In this document: positions 1 through 8,555 of the stretch, in pieces
Layout of the letters: every line of letters starts with the position of its first letter
Numbering within the stretch: the stretch's first letter is position 1
Origin: UBA1731 sp964440985
GTDB lineage: Bacteria > Verrucomicrobiota > Kiritimatiellia > RFP12 > UBA1067
Assembly (NCBI GenBank): GCA_964440985.1
Contig: CAYTWE010000019.1
Span: 1-35,043 of the forward strand
Direction of reading: 5' to 3'
Length of the DNA stretch: 35,043 nucleotides
Position numbers and translations under genes: made by a program
The notes under the pieces: model-generated
Told to the model about the DNA's origin: nothing
Databases searched by the model: none
What the model saw: the letters and a program-made list of their open reading frames with translations, nothing else

Positions 1-630
1 GTGCAAGGCGGCATTTTGCGATGTCTTACGATTCTTCATTTGATATTGGTCTCTGAAAAGGTTCTGGGGCAAATTCGCTCACTCGTCAGTCTTGATGCGC
101 CGTATCAGTATGTTCGCCCACATGATGACCTTCTCGACAGTTGTCAGCAGTCTGCCGTTGTAAAGAAGATTGTTTCACGCTTGTACATAAAAGCCGTCCC
201 ATGGCGCAGTTGGGGACGACCGCTTTGCAGAACTCTTCATATTTGGCCATGCCAACTCATTACCCATTCGCGATACCTCTTGGCGCGGATTGTATCAAAA
301 GAGGACATTGGGCGCAACAGTGGATATCAAATTTTCATCTTTATGCTGCTTATTTTGGCTTTATGATGGTTTAAGGGGGTTTGATAGAAGTCAAACCATT
401 TCATGTTGCATCAGCGCGATACTTCGGTTGCTGAATGCGACATGGACCACAGTCTTCTTAATCACATAAATCCGACATGCCATCTCATGATGTTGCGCGG
501 TTGAGTTTGCATCTCGGCAGGCTGTCTCCATGCGCGGGAGGCCTGGACGTCTCGAGATCCTGGCGCGGGTTCCAAAAGAGTGTCCGCTATCATAACGAAC
601 TGCGCGGTGACGTCTTCGCGTTCATGCTCC
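1..630. other. Region without a supported gene
   Basis: This stretch of more than 600 bases holds no gene I can support. The first 480 bases look clearly more AT-rich than the rest of the window. The open frames on both strands are short, lack a Shine-Dalgarno sequence and give low-complexity or Cys/Arg/His-rich translations typical of non-coding frames. On the minus strand there are short stretches that look slightly protein-like (around 90-180 and 170-260) but they lie in different frames broken by stops. It could be a decayed gene or an accessory insertion. I recognise no family, no terminal repeats and no tRNA. The 3' end carries the nadB promoter. Confidence 0.5.
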
Positions 631-631
631 G

Positions 632-660
632 TTGGAAATCGATGTGCCGTTTGATATAAT
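632..660 (+). promoter_or_regulatory. Promoter of nadB (TTGGAA-17-TATAAT, extended -10)
   Basis: A -35 element TTGGAA (632-637), a 17-base spacer and a perfect -10 TATAAT (655-660) preceded by TGA, giving an extended -10 box TGATATAAT (652-660). Only eight bases separate the -10 from the nadB ATG at 669, so transcription would start at or within a base or two of the start codon. No Shine-Dalgarno is present in the gap. Confidence 0.75.
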
Positions 661-668
661 ACACGGCC

Positions 669-2264
669 ATGCGCATCGTAGATTGCGATTATTTTGTTGT
701 CGGTTCCGGCATGGGCGGGCTTATGACCGCCCTTCACCTTGCACCGTACGGAAGGGTCATCGTGGCGACAAAACGCCACCTCAGCGACTGCAACACCAAC
801 TTTGCCCAGGGCGGCATATGCTGTGTGGCCGCTCCGGGCGATTCATTCAAGGCACACCTGAAGGACACCCAGATTGCCGGTGCGGGGCTGTGCACAGAGC
901 GCGTTGTCGCGAGAATCGTGGCGGAGGCCCCCAAAGGAATCGCCGATCTCGTGAAGTGCGGCGTAAAGTTCAACAAGAATGCAGACGGGTCGTGGGATCT
1001 GACGCGTGAGGGCGGGCACAGCGCAAGGCGCATATTCCACGCAGGCGACATAACCGGAGAGAAGTGCGAGGCGGCGATGATCGCCACGGTTCTGAGGCAT
1101 CCGGAGATCACGATCCTTGAGAACACCACCGTGATCGACCTCATCACGACCACCCGACAGCTCGGGCTCAAGAAGTCCACACACCAGTGCGTCGGTGCGT
1201 ACGTTCTCGATTCGGTCACGCATGAAATATACGCAATCCGTTCGCCGAACACAATCTTGGCCACAGGCGGATGCGGGAAGGTCTATCTCTACACGTGCAA
1301 CCCCGATACGGCGACCGGCGACGGAATCGCACTTGCATGGCGGGCCGGCGCGAAGATTGAAAACATGGAATTCATACAGTTCCATCCGACGTGTCTTTAC
1401 CATCCGAACGCAAAGAGATTTCTGATTTCAGAGGCGGTGCGCGGAGAAGGCGCGGTTCTCGTGGACGGCAAGGGGCATCCGTTCATGGACAAGTATGACA
1501 AGAGAGGTTCGTTGGCTCCACGTGACATAGTTGCGCGTTCCATCGACTCCGAGATGAAGCGCACCGGCGCGCCGTGCATGTTTCTCGACATACGCGACAA
1601 GGGCAAGACATACCTCAAACGCCGATTCCCGAACATCTACCGCAAATGCCTCTCCTTCGGGATCGACATGGCGAAAGATCTCATCCCCATCGTCCCGGCG
1701 GCGCATTACTGCTGCGGCGGCATACAGGCGACTGTAGACGGGCGGACGTCCATAAAGGGGCTTTCGGCAGTCGGCGAATGCGCCTGCACCGGACTGCATG
1801 GAGCAAACCGCCTTGCGTCAAATTCCCTCATGGAGGCGCTTGTGTGCGCCAGGCTGACGGCGAAGCGTCTGATGCTGCACCCGGTCAAGCTTGAGCGGAA
1901 GATGCAGATACCGGCATGGAAGACGGGCAAGGCCGTCGCTCCTGATGAAGCGGTGCTTGTTGCGCACATGTGGGATGAGATTCGTCGTCTCATGTGGGAC
2001 TATGTCGGGATCGTGCGAACAGACAAGCGTCTTGCGCGTGCGCTGCGCCGGATAAGGACGCTTCGCCGGGAGATACGCGACTACTACTTCCGCTATCTCG
2101 TTACGCCAGATACCCTTGAACTCCGCAATCTTGCGGTGTGCGCCGAATTGATAGTGAAGAGCGCCCAGAAGCGCAGGGAATCACGCGGGCTGCACTACAC
2201 ACTCGACTATCCTGAGCTCTCAGAGAAGATACATTCCACCGTCATTCCGGGTTACCGCGGATGA
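669..2264 (+). CDS. nadB: L-aspartate oxidase (NadB)
   Basis: Flavoenzyme that oxidises L-aspartate to iminoaspartate, the first step of de novo NAD synthesis with quinolinate synthase NadA. The 531-residue product has the N-terminal FAD-binding motif VGSGMGG (11-17), the NTNFAQGGI segment (42-50) of the fumarate reductase/succinate dehydrogenase flavoprotein superfamily, EFIQFHPTCLYH in the middle, the RGEGAVLVDGKG and APRDIVARSI motifs, and the long conserved block around GLHGANRLASNSLMEALV that contacts FAD. Length is normal for NadB. The start at 669 puts the Rossmann motif where it sits in the family. It has no Shine-Dalgarno and begins about eight bases after a -10 box, so the mRNA is probably leaderless. 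It overlaps the following hydrolase by four bases (ATGA). nadA and nadC are not in the window. Confidence 0.95.
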   Translation: MRIVDCDYFVVGSGMGGLMTALHLAPYGRVIVATKRHLSDCNTNFAQGGICCVAAPGDSFKAHLKDTQIAGAGLCTERVVARIVAEAPKGIADLVKCGVKFNKNADGSWDLTREGGHSARRIFHAGDITGEKCEAAMIATVLRHPEITILENTTVIDLITTTRQLGLKKSTHQCVGAYVLDSVTHEIYAIRSPNTILATGGCGKVYLYTCNPDTATGDGIALAWRAGAKIENMEFIQFHPTCLYHPNAKRFLISEAVRGEGAVLVDGKGHPFMDKYDKRGSLAPRDIVARSIDSEMKRTGAPCMFLDIRDKGKTYLKRRFPNIYRKCLSFGIDMAKDLIPIVPAAHYCCGGIQATVDGRTSIKGLSAVGECACTGLHGANRLASNSLMEALVCARLTAKRLMLHPVKLERKMQIPAWKTGKAVAPDEAVLVAHMWDEIRRLMWDYVGIVRTDKRLARALRRIRTLRREIRDYYFRYLVTPDTLELRNLAVCAELIVKSAQKRRESRGLHYTLDYPELSEKIHSTVIPGYRG

Positions 2265-2974
2265 TGCGGCAGAACATGACGGATGGCAGGCCTGGCATAA
2301 TTGTCCTGAACGGATGGGCGGCGAGTCCTGATGCCTGGAACCTGTGCGGGTTCATGCGTGAGCCGGCGCCCGACGGACGTCTTCCGTCGTTGCATTCGTA
2401 TGTGGAGCAGCTTGACGGCATTCCGGAACGCCATTTTGAGGAAGGCGGTCGTTTCGTCGTTGTGGGGTGGTCGATGGGCGGCAGTTCCGCACTTCGTCTG
2501 TTCTGCCGGCATCCTGATCAGATAGCGGGGCTGGTGCTTGTCGCTGCGACACCGCGCATGATGGAAGAACCCACCACGGGATGGAAGGGGATGTCGCCCC
2601 GCAGGCTGGAGGTTCTGCGCCGCGGACTGGAACTGACCCATGGTCAGGGGTTCTTCGGAATCCCCGAAGGGAAGCCAAATCCATACATGACCGATTCTCC
2701 GGCAAATCTTGAACGCGGCCTAAGGTATCTGCGGGAGACGGATCTGCGCAGCGAGCTGGAGTTGAAGTCCCGTGCCGGATGCGCATTTCCGGTGCATATA
2801 TTCCAGAGCGCTTCAGACGGAATCGTGCGCAGCTCCAACGCGGAATATCTCAGTCGGATATTTCCGTGCGCGAAATCGACCATCATCGACGGCGGCGAAC
2901 ACGCACTGCCGATATTCGTGCCGGATCGCATCGATGCGGCGGTGTCGGCGATTTTGCCGCAGTTTGTCCGCTGA
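2261..2974 (+). CDS. Alpha/beta hydrolase, BioH-like
   Basis: A 237-residue single-domain alpha/beta hydrolase. The nucleophile elbow GWSMGG places the catalytic serine at 71. A likely acid is Asp186 (SASDGIV) and the histidine is His214 (GGEHALP), in the usual order. The early LNGWAASPDAW segment is the oxyanion-loop region and resembles pimeloyl-ACP methyl ester esterase (BioH) and related carboxylesterases. No other biotin genes are in the window, so the substrate is uncertain. The ATG at 2261 overlaps the nadB stop by four bases, so the gene is probably translationally coupled to nadB. ATGs at 2264 and 2276 are alternatives that would shorten it slightly. The family is certain but the substrate is not. 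Confidence 0.85.
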   Translation: MMRQNMTDGRPGIIVLNGWAASPDAWNLCGFMREPAPDGRLPSLHSYVEQLDGIPERHFEEGGRFVVVGWSMGGSSALRLFCRHPDQIAGLVLVAATPRMMEEPTTGWKGMSPRRLEVLRRGLELTHGQGFFGIPEGKPNPYMTDSPANLERGLRYLRETDLRSELELKSRAGCAFPVHIFQSASDGIVRSSNAEYLSRIFPCAKSTIIDGGEHALPIFVPDRIDAAVSAILPQFVR

Positions 2975-3016
2975 CTGTGTCCATTACTTGCCTGCTGTCA
3001 GCCGTCAGTTTGCCGT

Positions 3017-3056
3017 CTTGAAGCCTTGAACTGCACGGCGCATTTTCTTGAACTGC
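3017..3056. repeat. Direct repeats CTTGAACTGC upstream of the rpsL promoter
   Basis: The decamer CTTGAACTGC occurs at 3025-3034 and again at 3047-3056, 22 bases apart, which is about two helical turns. A partial copy (CTTGAA) lies at 3017-3022. The array ends 17 bases upstream of the -35 element of rpsL. It may be a binding site for an activator, or chance. Confidence 0.4.
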
Positions 3057-3073
3057 GATTCAGAAAAGTCCAC

Positions 3074-3102
3074 TTGCACGGAATTGGATTTTTTGATATA
3101 TT
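3074..3102 (+). promoter_or_regulatory. Promoter of rpsL-rpsG (TTGCAC-17-TATATT)
   Basis: A -35 element TTGCAC (3074-3079), 17-base spacer and -10 TATATT (3097-3102), extended by TGA (3094-3096). The 38-base distance to the rpsL ATG is normal. The spacer carries a T-rich run. Confidence 0.8.
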
Positions 3103-3140
3103 ACGCACCCGTTTTTCGAACCCAAAGGAAATAGAGTTAA

Positions 3141-3527
3141 ATGCCGACAATCAACCAGTTGATTCGCAAGGGAAGACAGCCGCTTGCAAAGCATTCAAAG
3201 TCTCCTGCGCTGAAGGAATGCCCGCAGCGCCGTGGAGTGTGTCTCGTCGTCAAGACGATGACCCCCAAGAAGCCTAACTCCGCACTCCGCAAGGTTGCCC
3301 GTGTGCGTCTCACCACCGGCACTGAAGTGACGGCATATATCCCCGGCGAGGGCCATAACCTTCAGGAACACTCCGTTGTTCTCGTGCGTGGCGGCCGTGT
3401 GAAGGACTTGCCTGGCGTGCGTTATCACATCATTCGCGGCAAGCTCGACTCCCTGGGCGTGAACGGTCGCAACCGCAGCCGCTCCAAGTACGGCATGAAG
3501 CGCCAGAAGAAGGAAGAAGGAAAGTAA
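3141..3527 (+). CDS. rpsL: 30S ribosomal protein S12
   Basis: Small-subunit protein at the decoding centre. The 128-residue product carries the diagnostic motif MTPKKPNSALRK (40-51) and LVRGGRVKDLPGVRYH. Lys43 (position of the classic streptomycin-resistance lysine 42 of E. coli) and Lys88 (E. coli 87) are both the wild-type lysine, so no resistance substitution is seen at these sites. Asp89 is the residue methylthiolated by RimO in many bacteria. A strong promoter lies just upstream, and rpsG follows three bases after the stop. The ATG start is fixed by the conserved PTINQLIRKGR N-terminus. Confidence 0.98.
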   Translation: MPTINQLIRKGRQPLAKHSKSPALKECPQRRGVCLVVKTMTPKKPNSALRKVARVRLTTGTEVTAYIPGEGHNLQEHSVVLVRGGRVKDLPGVRYHIIRGKLDSLGVNGRNRSRSKYGMKRQKKEEGK

Positions 3528-3530
3528 GCC

Positions 3531-4040
3531 ATGTCACGCAGATCCAAAAAGATTGAAAAGCGCGTAACGCTCGATCCGAAGTACAATTCGGAGCTGGTCG
3601 CCCACATGATTCGCGTCATCATGAAGGACGGCAAGAAGACGACGGCTGAAAAGATCGTCTACGGTGCAATTGACAAGATCAAGGAAGCCATCGAGAAGAC
3701 GCCGGACAAATTTGTCAAGGAAGAGAAGAAGTTCACCGAGCCGCTTGAGGTTCTTACGGTCGCAATCGACCAGATGAAGCCGCAGGTTGAGGTGAAGACC
3801 CGTCGCGTCGGTGGTACGACCTATCCGGTGCCTGTGCCGATCGCCGCGAACCGTCAGCTTTCGCTCGCGCTCCGTTGGACTGTAACCTACGCATCCGGTC
3901 GTCACGGCATGGGAATGCCCGCCGCTGTGGCCACTGAAGTCATCGATGCGTTTCAGGGTCAGGGTAACGTCATCAAGAAGCGTGATGATGTTCACAAGAT
4001 GGCTGCGGCCAACAAGGCATTTGCGCATTACGCATGGTAA
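3531..4040 (+). CDS. rpsG: 30S ribosomal protein S7
   Basis: Primary 16S rRNA-binding protein that nucleates assembly of the head of the 30S subunit. The 169-residue product begins MSRRSKKIEKR and has the conserved KIVYGAID segment, VGGTTYPVPVPI (rRNA-binding beta-hairpin) and RHGMGMPAAVATEVIDAF. It is slightly longer than the roughly 156-residue norm, with an insertion of about ten residues around 55-70 (KTPDKFVKEEKKFTEP). It follows rpsL by three bases and is cotranscribed with it. An intrinsic terminator comes 28 bases after the stop. fusA and tuf, which commonly follow in the str operon, are absent here. Confidence 0.97.
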   Translation: MSRRSKKIEKRVTLDPKYNSELVAHMIRVIMKDGKKTTAEKIVYGAIDKIKEAIEKTPDKFVKEEKKFTEPLEVLTVAIDQMKPQVEVKTRRVGGTTYPVPVPIAANRQLSLALRWTVTYASGRHGMGMPAAVATEVIDAFQGQGNVIKKRDDVHKMAAANKAFAHYAW

Positions 4041-4068
4041 TGTGCGTGAAATGAGATTCGGAAAACAG

Positions 4069-4094
4069 ACCTCCGCTTTTGGCGGAGGTTTTTT
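4069..4094 (+). terminator. Intrinsic terminator after rpsG
   Basis: A perfect 8-base-pair stem ACCTCCGC (4069-4076) with GCGGAGGT (4082-4089), a five-base loop TTTTG, and a T-run (4089-4094). It ends the rpsL-rpsG transcript before fusA/tuf could be included. Confidence 0.9.
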
Positions 4095-4114
4095 GTTCAA
4101 TGTGAGATAAAACG

Positions 4115-6307
4115 ATGAAAAAGACGATTTTTGCAGCACTGTGTGCAATGGGGGCATTTGCATCCTGCGGAGATGTGGTTCTTGAAAATTCGCACATGAG
4201 GCTTACCCTCGGCGATGATGCCGTTGTGAAGTCGCTTGTAGTCAAGCCATCTGGCGTAGAGTGTGTTGATCCCACCGAGCGGTTGCCGCTCTTTTCGGTG
4301 ACGCAGGATCGTCCGTTCAACAACGAAATCAAGCTGACCTATCCAAACACCGAGACGACATATCCTGCGAACCGCGTCAGTCGTGAAGGGGACATCCTTG
4401 TCATCGGTTTCGAGACAGCCCCATATGAAGCGCGTGTGAGGGTGAAGGAGGCGTCTGGCTACATTCTTTTTGAACTGGCTGGATTTGTTGTCGAGCCGTC
4501 AGATTACGGGCATCTGAACATGAAGACCCCGCCGGTGAAGAGCTTTCGCCTTGTGCAGCTGCCGGTGAAGGACCTCGCAAATTTCGGAGACTGGCTCAAC
4601 GTGATGTGGGATGATGACGCGGCCACGGCGGTTGTCGCCGCCGAGCCGATGACCGTAATCAACGGAGTGCGCCGTAACGGTTTCCATCTCTTCACTGCGG
4701 ATATCTGCCGCGACCTCAAGCTTGTAGGGGCGAAGGCAGCGATCGTGTCCGCCCGCACGGATGCCTTCTTGAACAGCCTTTCGGAGATGGAGGATGGCTG
4801 CGGTTTGCCGAACGGTGTGAAAAGCCGCCAGTCGCCAAAGCTCAATGCATCCATCTACTGGTCTTCGTTCGTGACACCCAAGACTGTTGACGAAAACATT
4901 GCGCTCGCGAAGCAGGGCGGATTCAAGATGATGCTTCTGTACTATCCGTGCATCGTCAAGGGGGCGGACAACGACTGGGGGTATGCTGGCATCGGCGGAT
5001 ATGAGCTTCGCGACGACTATGTGAACGGTATCGAGTCCCTCACAGAAATGCTGAACAAGATAAAGGCCGCCGGCATTACGCCCGGTCTGCATGTGCTTCA
5101 GACGTTCATCGGCTTCAAGTCGTCATACGTAACTCCAGTTGCAGACCATCGGCTCAACATCGTGCGTCGGTTTACGCTTTCACGCGGGCTTGATACCTCC
5201 AATGGTGATGTGTACGTGGAGGAGGATCCGTCGGCGTGTCCGCTGGTTGACGGCACGAGGATTCTCAAGTTCGGCGGTGAGCTGCTCTCCTACGAGGGGT
5301 TCGTGGCAGAGCGCCCATACCGTTTCACAGGTGTCAAGCGCGGCGACAAGAGGACAAATGTGACGCCTCACGCCAAGGGTACGATAGGCGGTCTCCTTGA
5401 CGTCTGCGAGTTCGGTGCGGAAAGCTGCTACATCGACCAAAACACGACTTTGCAGGATGAGATTGCGGAGAAGATCGCCCGCATCTACAATGCCGGTTTC
5501 GAATTCATGTACTTTGACGGGTCTGAAGGTGTGAACGCGCCCCATGGCATCCACGTGCCTAATGCGCAATACAAGGTTGTGTCCAGGATGAACAGACCGC
5601 CGCTCTTCACTGAAGGCGCGGCAAAGGCTCATTTCGATTGGCATTTCCTTGGTGGCGCCAATGCGTTTGACGTATTCCAGCCGGAGGAGTTCAAGCCGAT
5701 GATCGTCAAGTGGCCGCAGCACGAGGCACCGATAATGCGCCGCAACTTCAGCCGCCTGAACTTTGGCTGGTGGGGGCTTCGTCAGCCGAAGTCAAAGTTG
5801 CGCGACGGCAGGATTTCGATAGGCACCCAGCCTGACATGTGGGAGTTCGGGACGAGCCGTGCGGCTGCATGGGACTGTCCGGCGACGCTTCAGGTGCATG
5901 AACCGACATACCGCAAGCATCCGCGCATCAACGACCTGATGGAGGTCATGCGCCGCTGGGAAGACGTGCGGGCAAAGAACTGGCTTACGCCTGCGCAGAA
6001 AGAGGCTCTGAAGTCGCAGACACAGGAACATCATCTCTACCTGAACGGAAACGGCGAATATGAACTTCACGAGATAGAGATGCTTCCGTCGCCCGCAGGA
6101 GCGAAAGAGGCCAGGGCGTTTGCGTTCAAGCGAAACGGGAAATCGGTGCTGGCGTGTTGGCATATGTCCGGATCTGGCACGATGAAGATTGCACTCGGTG
6201 CAGACGGAAAGTGCCGTGACGTTCCGCTTGCCGGCATGACGTATCTTGAGAGCGACCTGTCAATTGACAGGTTGAAGACTGCGTACGCAGCAGCGGTGAT
6301 GCCGTGA
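4115..6307 (+). CDS. Secreted (lipo)protein with glycoside-hydrolase-like barrel, family not identified
   Basis: A 730-residue exported protein. The N-terminus (MKKTIFAALCAMGAFASC) is a signal peptide whose cysteine 18 suggests a lipoprotein, although the -3 residue is not the usual leucine. Residues about 20-240 look like a beta-rich domain. Residues about 250-480 contain strand-like motifs seen in TIM-barrel glycoside hydrolases: ASIYWSSFVTP, MMLLYYPC, GITPGLHVL and FMYFDGSEG, where Asp468 and Glu471 are candidate catalytic acids. A C-terminal segment is probably a small beta-sandwich. I cannot assign a CAZy family. The next gene, a glycosyltransferase, overlaps the stop by four bases (GTGA). 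There is no clear Shine-Dalgarno, and a poor -10-like sequence (4106-4111) lies three bases before the ATG. Polysaccharide breakdown is an inference from fold-like motifs and export. Confidence 0.6.
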   Translation: MKKTIFAALCAMGAFASCGDVVLENSHMRLTLGDDAVVKSLVVKPSGVECVDPTERLPLFSVTQDRPFNNEIKLTYPNTETTYPANRVSREGDILVIGFETAPYEARVRVKEASGYILFELAGFVVEPSDYGHLNMKTPPVKSFRLVQLPVKDLANFGDWLNVMWDDDAATAVVAAEPMTVINGVRRNGFHLFTADICRDLKLVGAKAAIVSARTDAFLNSLSEMEDGCGLPNGVKSRQSPKLNASIYWSSFVTPKTVDENIALAKQGGFKMMLLYYPCIVKGADNDWGYAGIGGYELRDDYVNGIESLTEMLNKIKAAGITPGLHVLQTFIGFKSSYVTPVADHRLNIVRRFTLSRGLDTSNGDVYVEEDPSACPLVDGTRILKFGGELLSYEGFVAERPYRFTGVKRGDKRTNVTPHAKGTIGGLLDVCEFGAESCYIDQNTTLQDEIAEKIARIYNAGFEFMYFDGSEGVNAPHGIHVPNAQYKVVSRMNRPPLFTEGAAKAHFDWHFLGGANAFDVFQPEEFKPMIVKWPQHEAPIMRRNFSRLNFGWWGLRQPKSKLRDGRISIGTQPDMWEFGTSRAAAWDCPATLQVHEPTYRKHPRINDLMEVMRRWEDVRAKNWLTPAQKEALKSQTQEHHLYLNGNGEYELHEIEMLPSPAGAKEARAFAFKRNGKSVLACWHMSGSGTMKIALGADGKCRDVPLAGMTYLESDLSIDRLKTAYAAAVMP

Positions 6308-7323
6308 AGGTGGCGGTCTACAAGGACTGCCTTTCCACTGGACGGGGCGCAGACCGGGCGGTGCGGAGCCTTGCCGCCGGTCTTGCCGCACGTGGGTACG
6401 ACGTGTCGCCGTTGGAGAGGGACGAATTTTTCAAGTGCGTATTGAGAGCTGCAGACGGATGCTCCCCGGACGTAATAATCGCGACAGGTTCAAATGAGAT
6501 TGTCGATCTGGATGCGGGGGGCTATTTCGACAGGTCTGCAAGGGCCAAGGTCATCCTTCAGCTGCACCTTGCGCCGCATGGATTCTTCAAATGGCGACAT
6601 CCGCTCCGCAACTGCCGCATACGCCGAGCTTTTGACAAGCCGGATGCCGTGCAAGTCCTTTGCAGCAGCTATGCGCAAGAATTCACGCGGATGGCGCCGC
6701 ATCCGCCCGTGACTGTGATCGGAAATTACACAGATATGGCAGTCCCGGATAGCGGTGTGGCACGTTTGTCCGATGAAAACGCCCCTACGGTACTCTATCC
6801 CGCCGCTGCGATGAACCGGATAAAGAACCAGAAGTTGCTGATCGAATCATTCGCGACTCTCGCCGCCGATTTTCCAGAGTGGCGCGTACGGTTGCTGGGA
6901 AGGGCTGACACCGCCTACGCAGAAGAGTGCCGCAGACTGATTGCCGAAAAAGGGCTTTCCGGCAGAATTGATGTCACCGGATTCACAGATGATCTCGCGG
7001 CGGAATATTCGCGGGCGGCATTCATTGCGTTCCCGTCACGGCTTGAGGGATTTCCGCTTGCGCTTCTCGAGGCTGCGAAGTTCTCGCTTCCAGCAGTCGT
7101 TCTGTGCGACCTTCCGGGTGTGGAGGATATAGTGACGGCGGACACGGGCATTGTGACGAAAGCGAGCGTACGGGAGTATGCCGCAGGACTTCGTGCAATG
7201 ATGTCGGATGCCGTGCTGCGCCGGTCGCTTGGTGAATCGGCGCGGTTGAGATGCGAGAATCTCTACTCGAAGGAAAAAATCCTCGATGCATGGGAAGCAT
7301 TGCTTCAAAGTGTGGTAAAATAA
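6304..7323 (+). CDS. Glycosyltransferase family 4 protein
   Basis: A 339-residue GT-B-fold glycosyltransferase. The C-terminal half has the GT4 pattern: LYPAAAMNRIKNQKLLIESF (163-182), VRLLGR, VTGFTDDLAAEYSRA, and the EX7E motif with Glu248 and Glu256 in RLEGFPLALLEAA, which binds the nucleotide-sugar donor and acts in retaining transfer. The N-terminal half begins with the typical Rossmann strand KVAVYKD and GRGADRAV. The GTG at 6304 overlaps the stop of the exported hydrolase-like gene by four bases, so the two are probably coupled. Donor and acceptor are unknown. No other cell-envelope polysaccharide genes lie nearby, so a role in glycan synthesis is only general family knowledge. Confidence 0.85.
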   Translation: MKVAVYKDCLSTGRGADRAVRSLAAGLAARGYDVSPLERDEFFKCVLRAADGCSPDVIIATGSNEIVDLDAGGYFDRSARAKVILQLHLAPHGFFKWRHPLRNCRIRRAFDKPDAVQVLCSSYAQEFTRMAPHPPVTVIGNYTDMAVPDSGVARLSDENAPTVLYPAAAMNRIKNQKLLIESFATLAADFPEWRVRLLGRADTAYAEECRRLIAEKGLSGRIDVTGFTDDLAAEYSRAAFIAFPSRLEGFPLALLEAAKFSLPAVVLCDLPGVEDIVTADTGIVTKASVREYAAGLRAMMSDAVLRRSLGESARLRCENLYSKEKILDAWEALLQSVVK

Positions 7324-7367
7324 ACTCTTTCAGAGAACCGACGGACATAAAACAGGAAATCGACAAA

Positions 7368-8555
7368 ATGAACGAACCTCATCGTCACATATTCACTTCG
7401 GAATCGGTGTCGGAAGGACATCCTGACAAGGTGGCAGACCAGATTTCAGACGCCATCCTCGATGCCTGTCTTGCGAAGGACCGAAACGCCCGCGTTGCGT
7501 GTGAAACGATGGTTGCGCCGAACCTTGTGATGAACGCCGGTGAGATCACCTGCCGCGGGTTCAAGGATGTCGATACGGGTGCGATAGCCCGCAGGGTCGT
7601 GAAGAGAATCGGCTACGATTGCGAAGAGGAGGGCTTTGCATGGAAGTCCCTCACGTACATGAGTGCGCTTCACGGTCAAAGCCCGGACATTGCGCAGGGG
7701 GTGAACCGCAAGCGGAAGACCATGCAGGGCGCAGGCGACCAGGGGATGATGTTCGGCTACGCATCGAACGAGACAAAGGATCTGATGCCGGCACCGATCA
7801 TGTGGTCGCACGGTCTGCTTGCGAAGTTCGCAAAGATGCGCCGCAACGGCACGATGCCGTTTCTGCGTCCTGATTCCAAGGGGCAGGTGTCCGTGGTCTA
7901 CGAAAACGGAAAGCCCGTTGCCATCGACACCGTCGTGCTGTCGCACCAGACGACTGAGGATGGCGCGAACGCAAAGTGCTATGCCGAGATGGAGGAGGCC
8001 GCCCGCGCATTTCTTTCCAAGACGAAGATGCTGACGAACGGCACGAAGTTCTATATCAACCCGACCGGCAAGTTTGTCGTCGGCGGGCCGTGCGGAGATT
8101 CAGGGCTTACCGGACGCAAGATCATCGTCGATACGTACGGCGGCATGGCGGCGCATGGCGGTGGCGCGTTCTCCGGGAAGGACCCGTCCAAGGTGGACAG
8201 AAGCGCGGCGTACTACGCCCGCTATGCGGCCAAGAACATTGTTGCGGCAGGGCTTGCAGACCGTTGCCAGATTCAGGTCGCCTATGCAATCGGAGTGGAC
8301 AGGCCGGTGTCTGTGTGCGTGAAGACATACGGAACAGCACACGGCGTCACCAACGGACAGATCGAGAGGATGCTGCTTTCCGGGAAGGTGTTTGACTTCC
8401 GCCCCTATGCACTTACGGAGGATCTCGGATTGACCGCACCCGAAGGCTGGAGGTACGAAGACACTGCGGCGTACGGGCATTTCGGGCGCAAGGCGTTCCC
8501 GTGGGAGCGCACCGACCGCGTCGACGCCGTTCTCGCCGCCGTCAAGAGGATGTGA
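7368..8555 (+). CDS. metK: S-adenosylmethionine synthetase
   Basis: Makes S-adenosylmethionine from methionine and ATP. The 395-residue product has all family signatures: HIFTSESVSEGHPDKVADQ near the N-terminus, the GAGDQGMMFGYA ATP-binding motif (121-132), and GGGAFSGKDPSKVDRS in the C-terminal third. The start at ATG 7368 matches the family N-terminus and has AGGA eleven bases upstream. An open frame continues to 7251 but that part would be non-homologous. It lies 44 bases after the glycosyltransferase, too little for a SAM riboswitch, and none is visible. The stop overlaps the next start by one base (TGATG). The product supplies the radical-SAM enzyme MiaB encoded at 19619. Confidence 0.97.
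   Translation: MNEPHRHIFTSESVSEGHPDKVADQISDAILDACLAKDRNARVACETMVAPNLVMNAGEITCRGFKDVDTGAIARRVVKRIGYDCEEEGFAWKSLTYMSALHGQSPDIAQGVNRKRKTMQGAGDQGMMFGYASNETKDLMPAPIMWSHGLLAKFAKMRRNGTMPFLRPDSKGQVSVVYENGKPVAIDTVVLSHQTTEDGANAKCYAEMEEAARAFLSKTKMLTNGTKFYINPTGKFVVGGPCGDSGLTGRKIIVDTYGGMAAHGGGAFSGKDPSKVDRSAAYYARYAAKNIVAAGLADRCQIQVAYAIGVDRPVSVCVKTYGTAHGVTNGQIERMLLSGKVFDFRPYALTEDLGLTAPEGWRYEDTAAYGHFGRKAFPWERTDRVDAVLAAVKRM

Noticed and set aside
1..480. Possible decayed transposase or small gene on either strand
   Set aside because: Fragments look slightly protein-like but are split between frames by stops, and I cannot match them to a family. No inverted repeats or target duplications are visible.
7324..7367. 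SAM riboswitch before metK
   Set aside because: Only 44 bases separate the glycosyltransferase stop from the metK start, and no SAM-type stem pattern is present.
7251..7367. Longer N-terminus for metK
   Set aside because: The upstream codons lie inside the glycosyltransferase gene and have no similarity to the MetK N-terminus. ATG 7368 matches the family and has a ribosome site.
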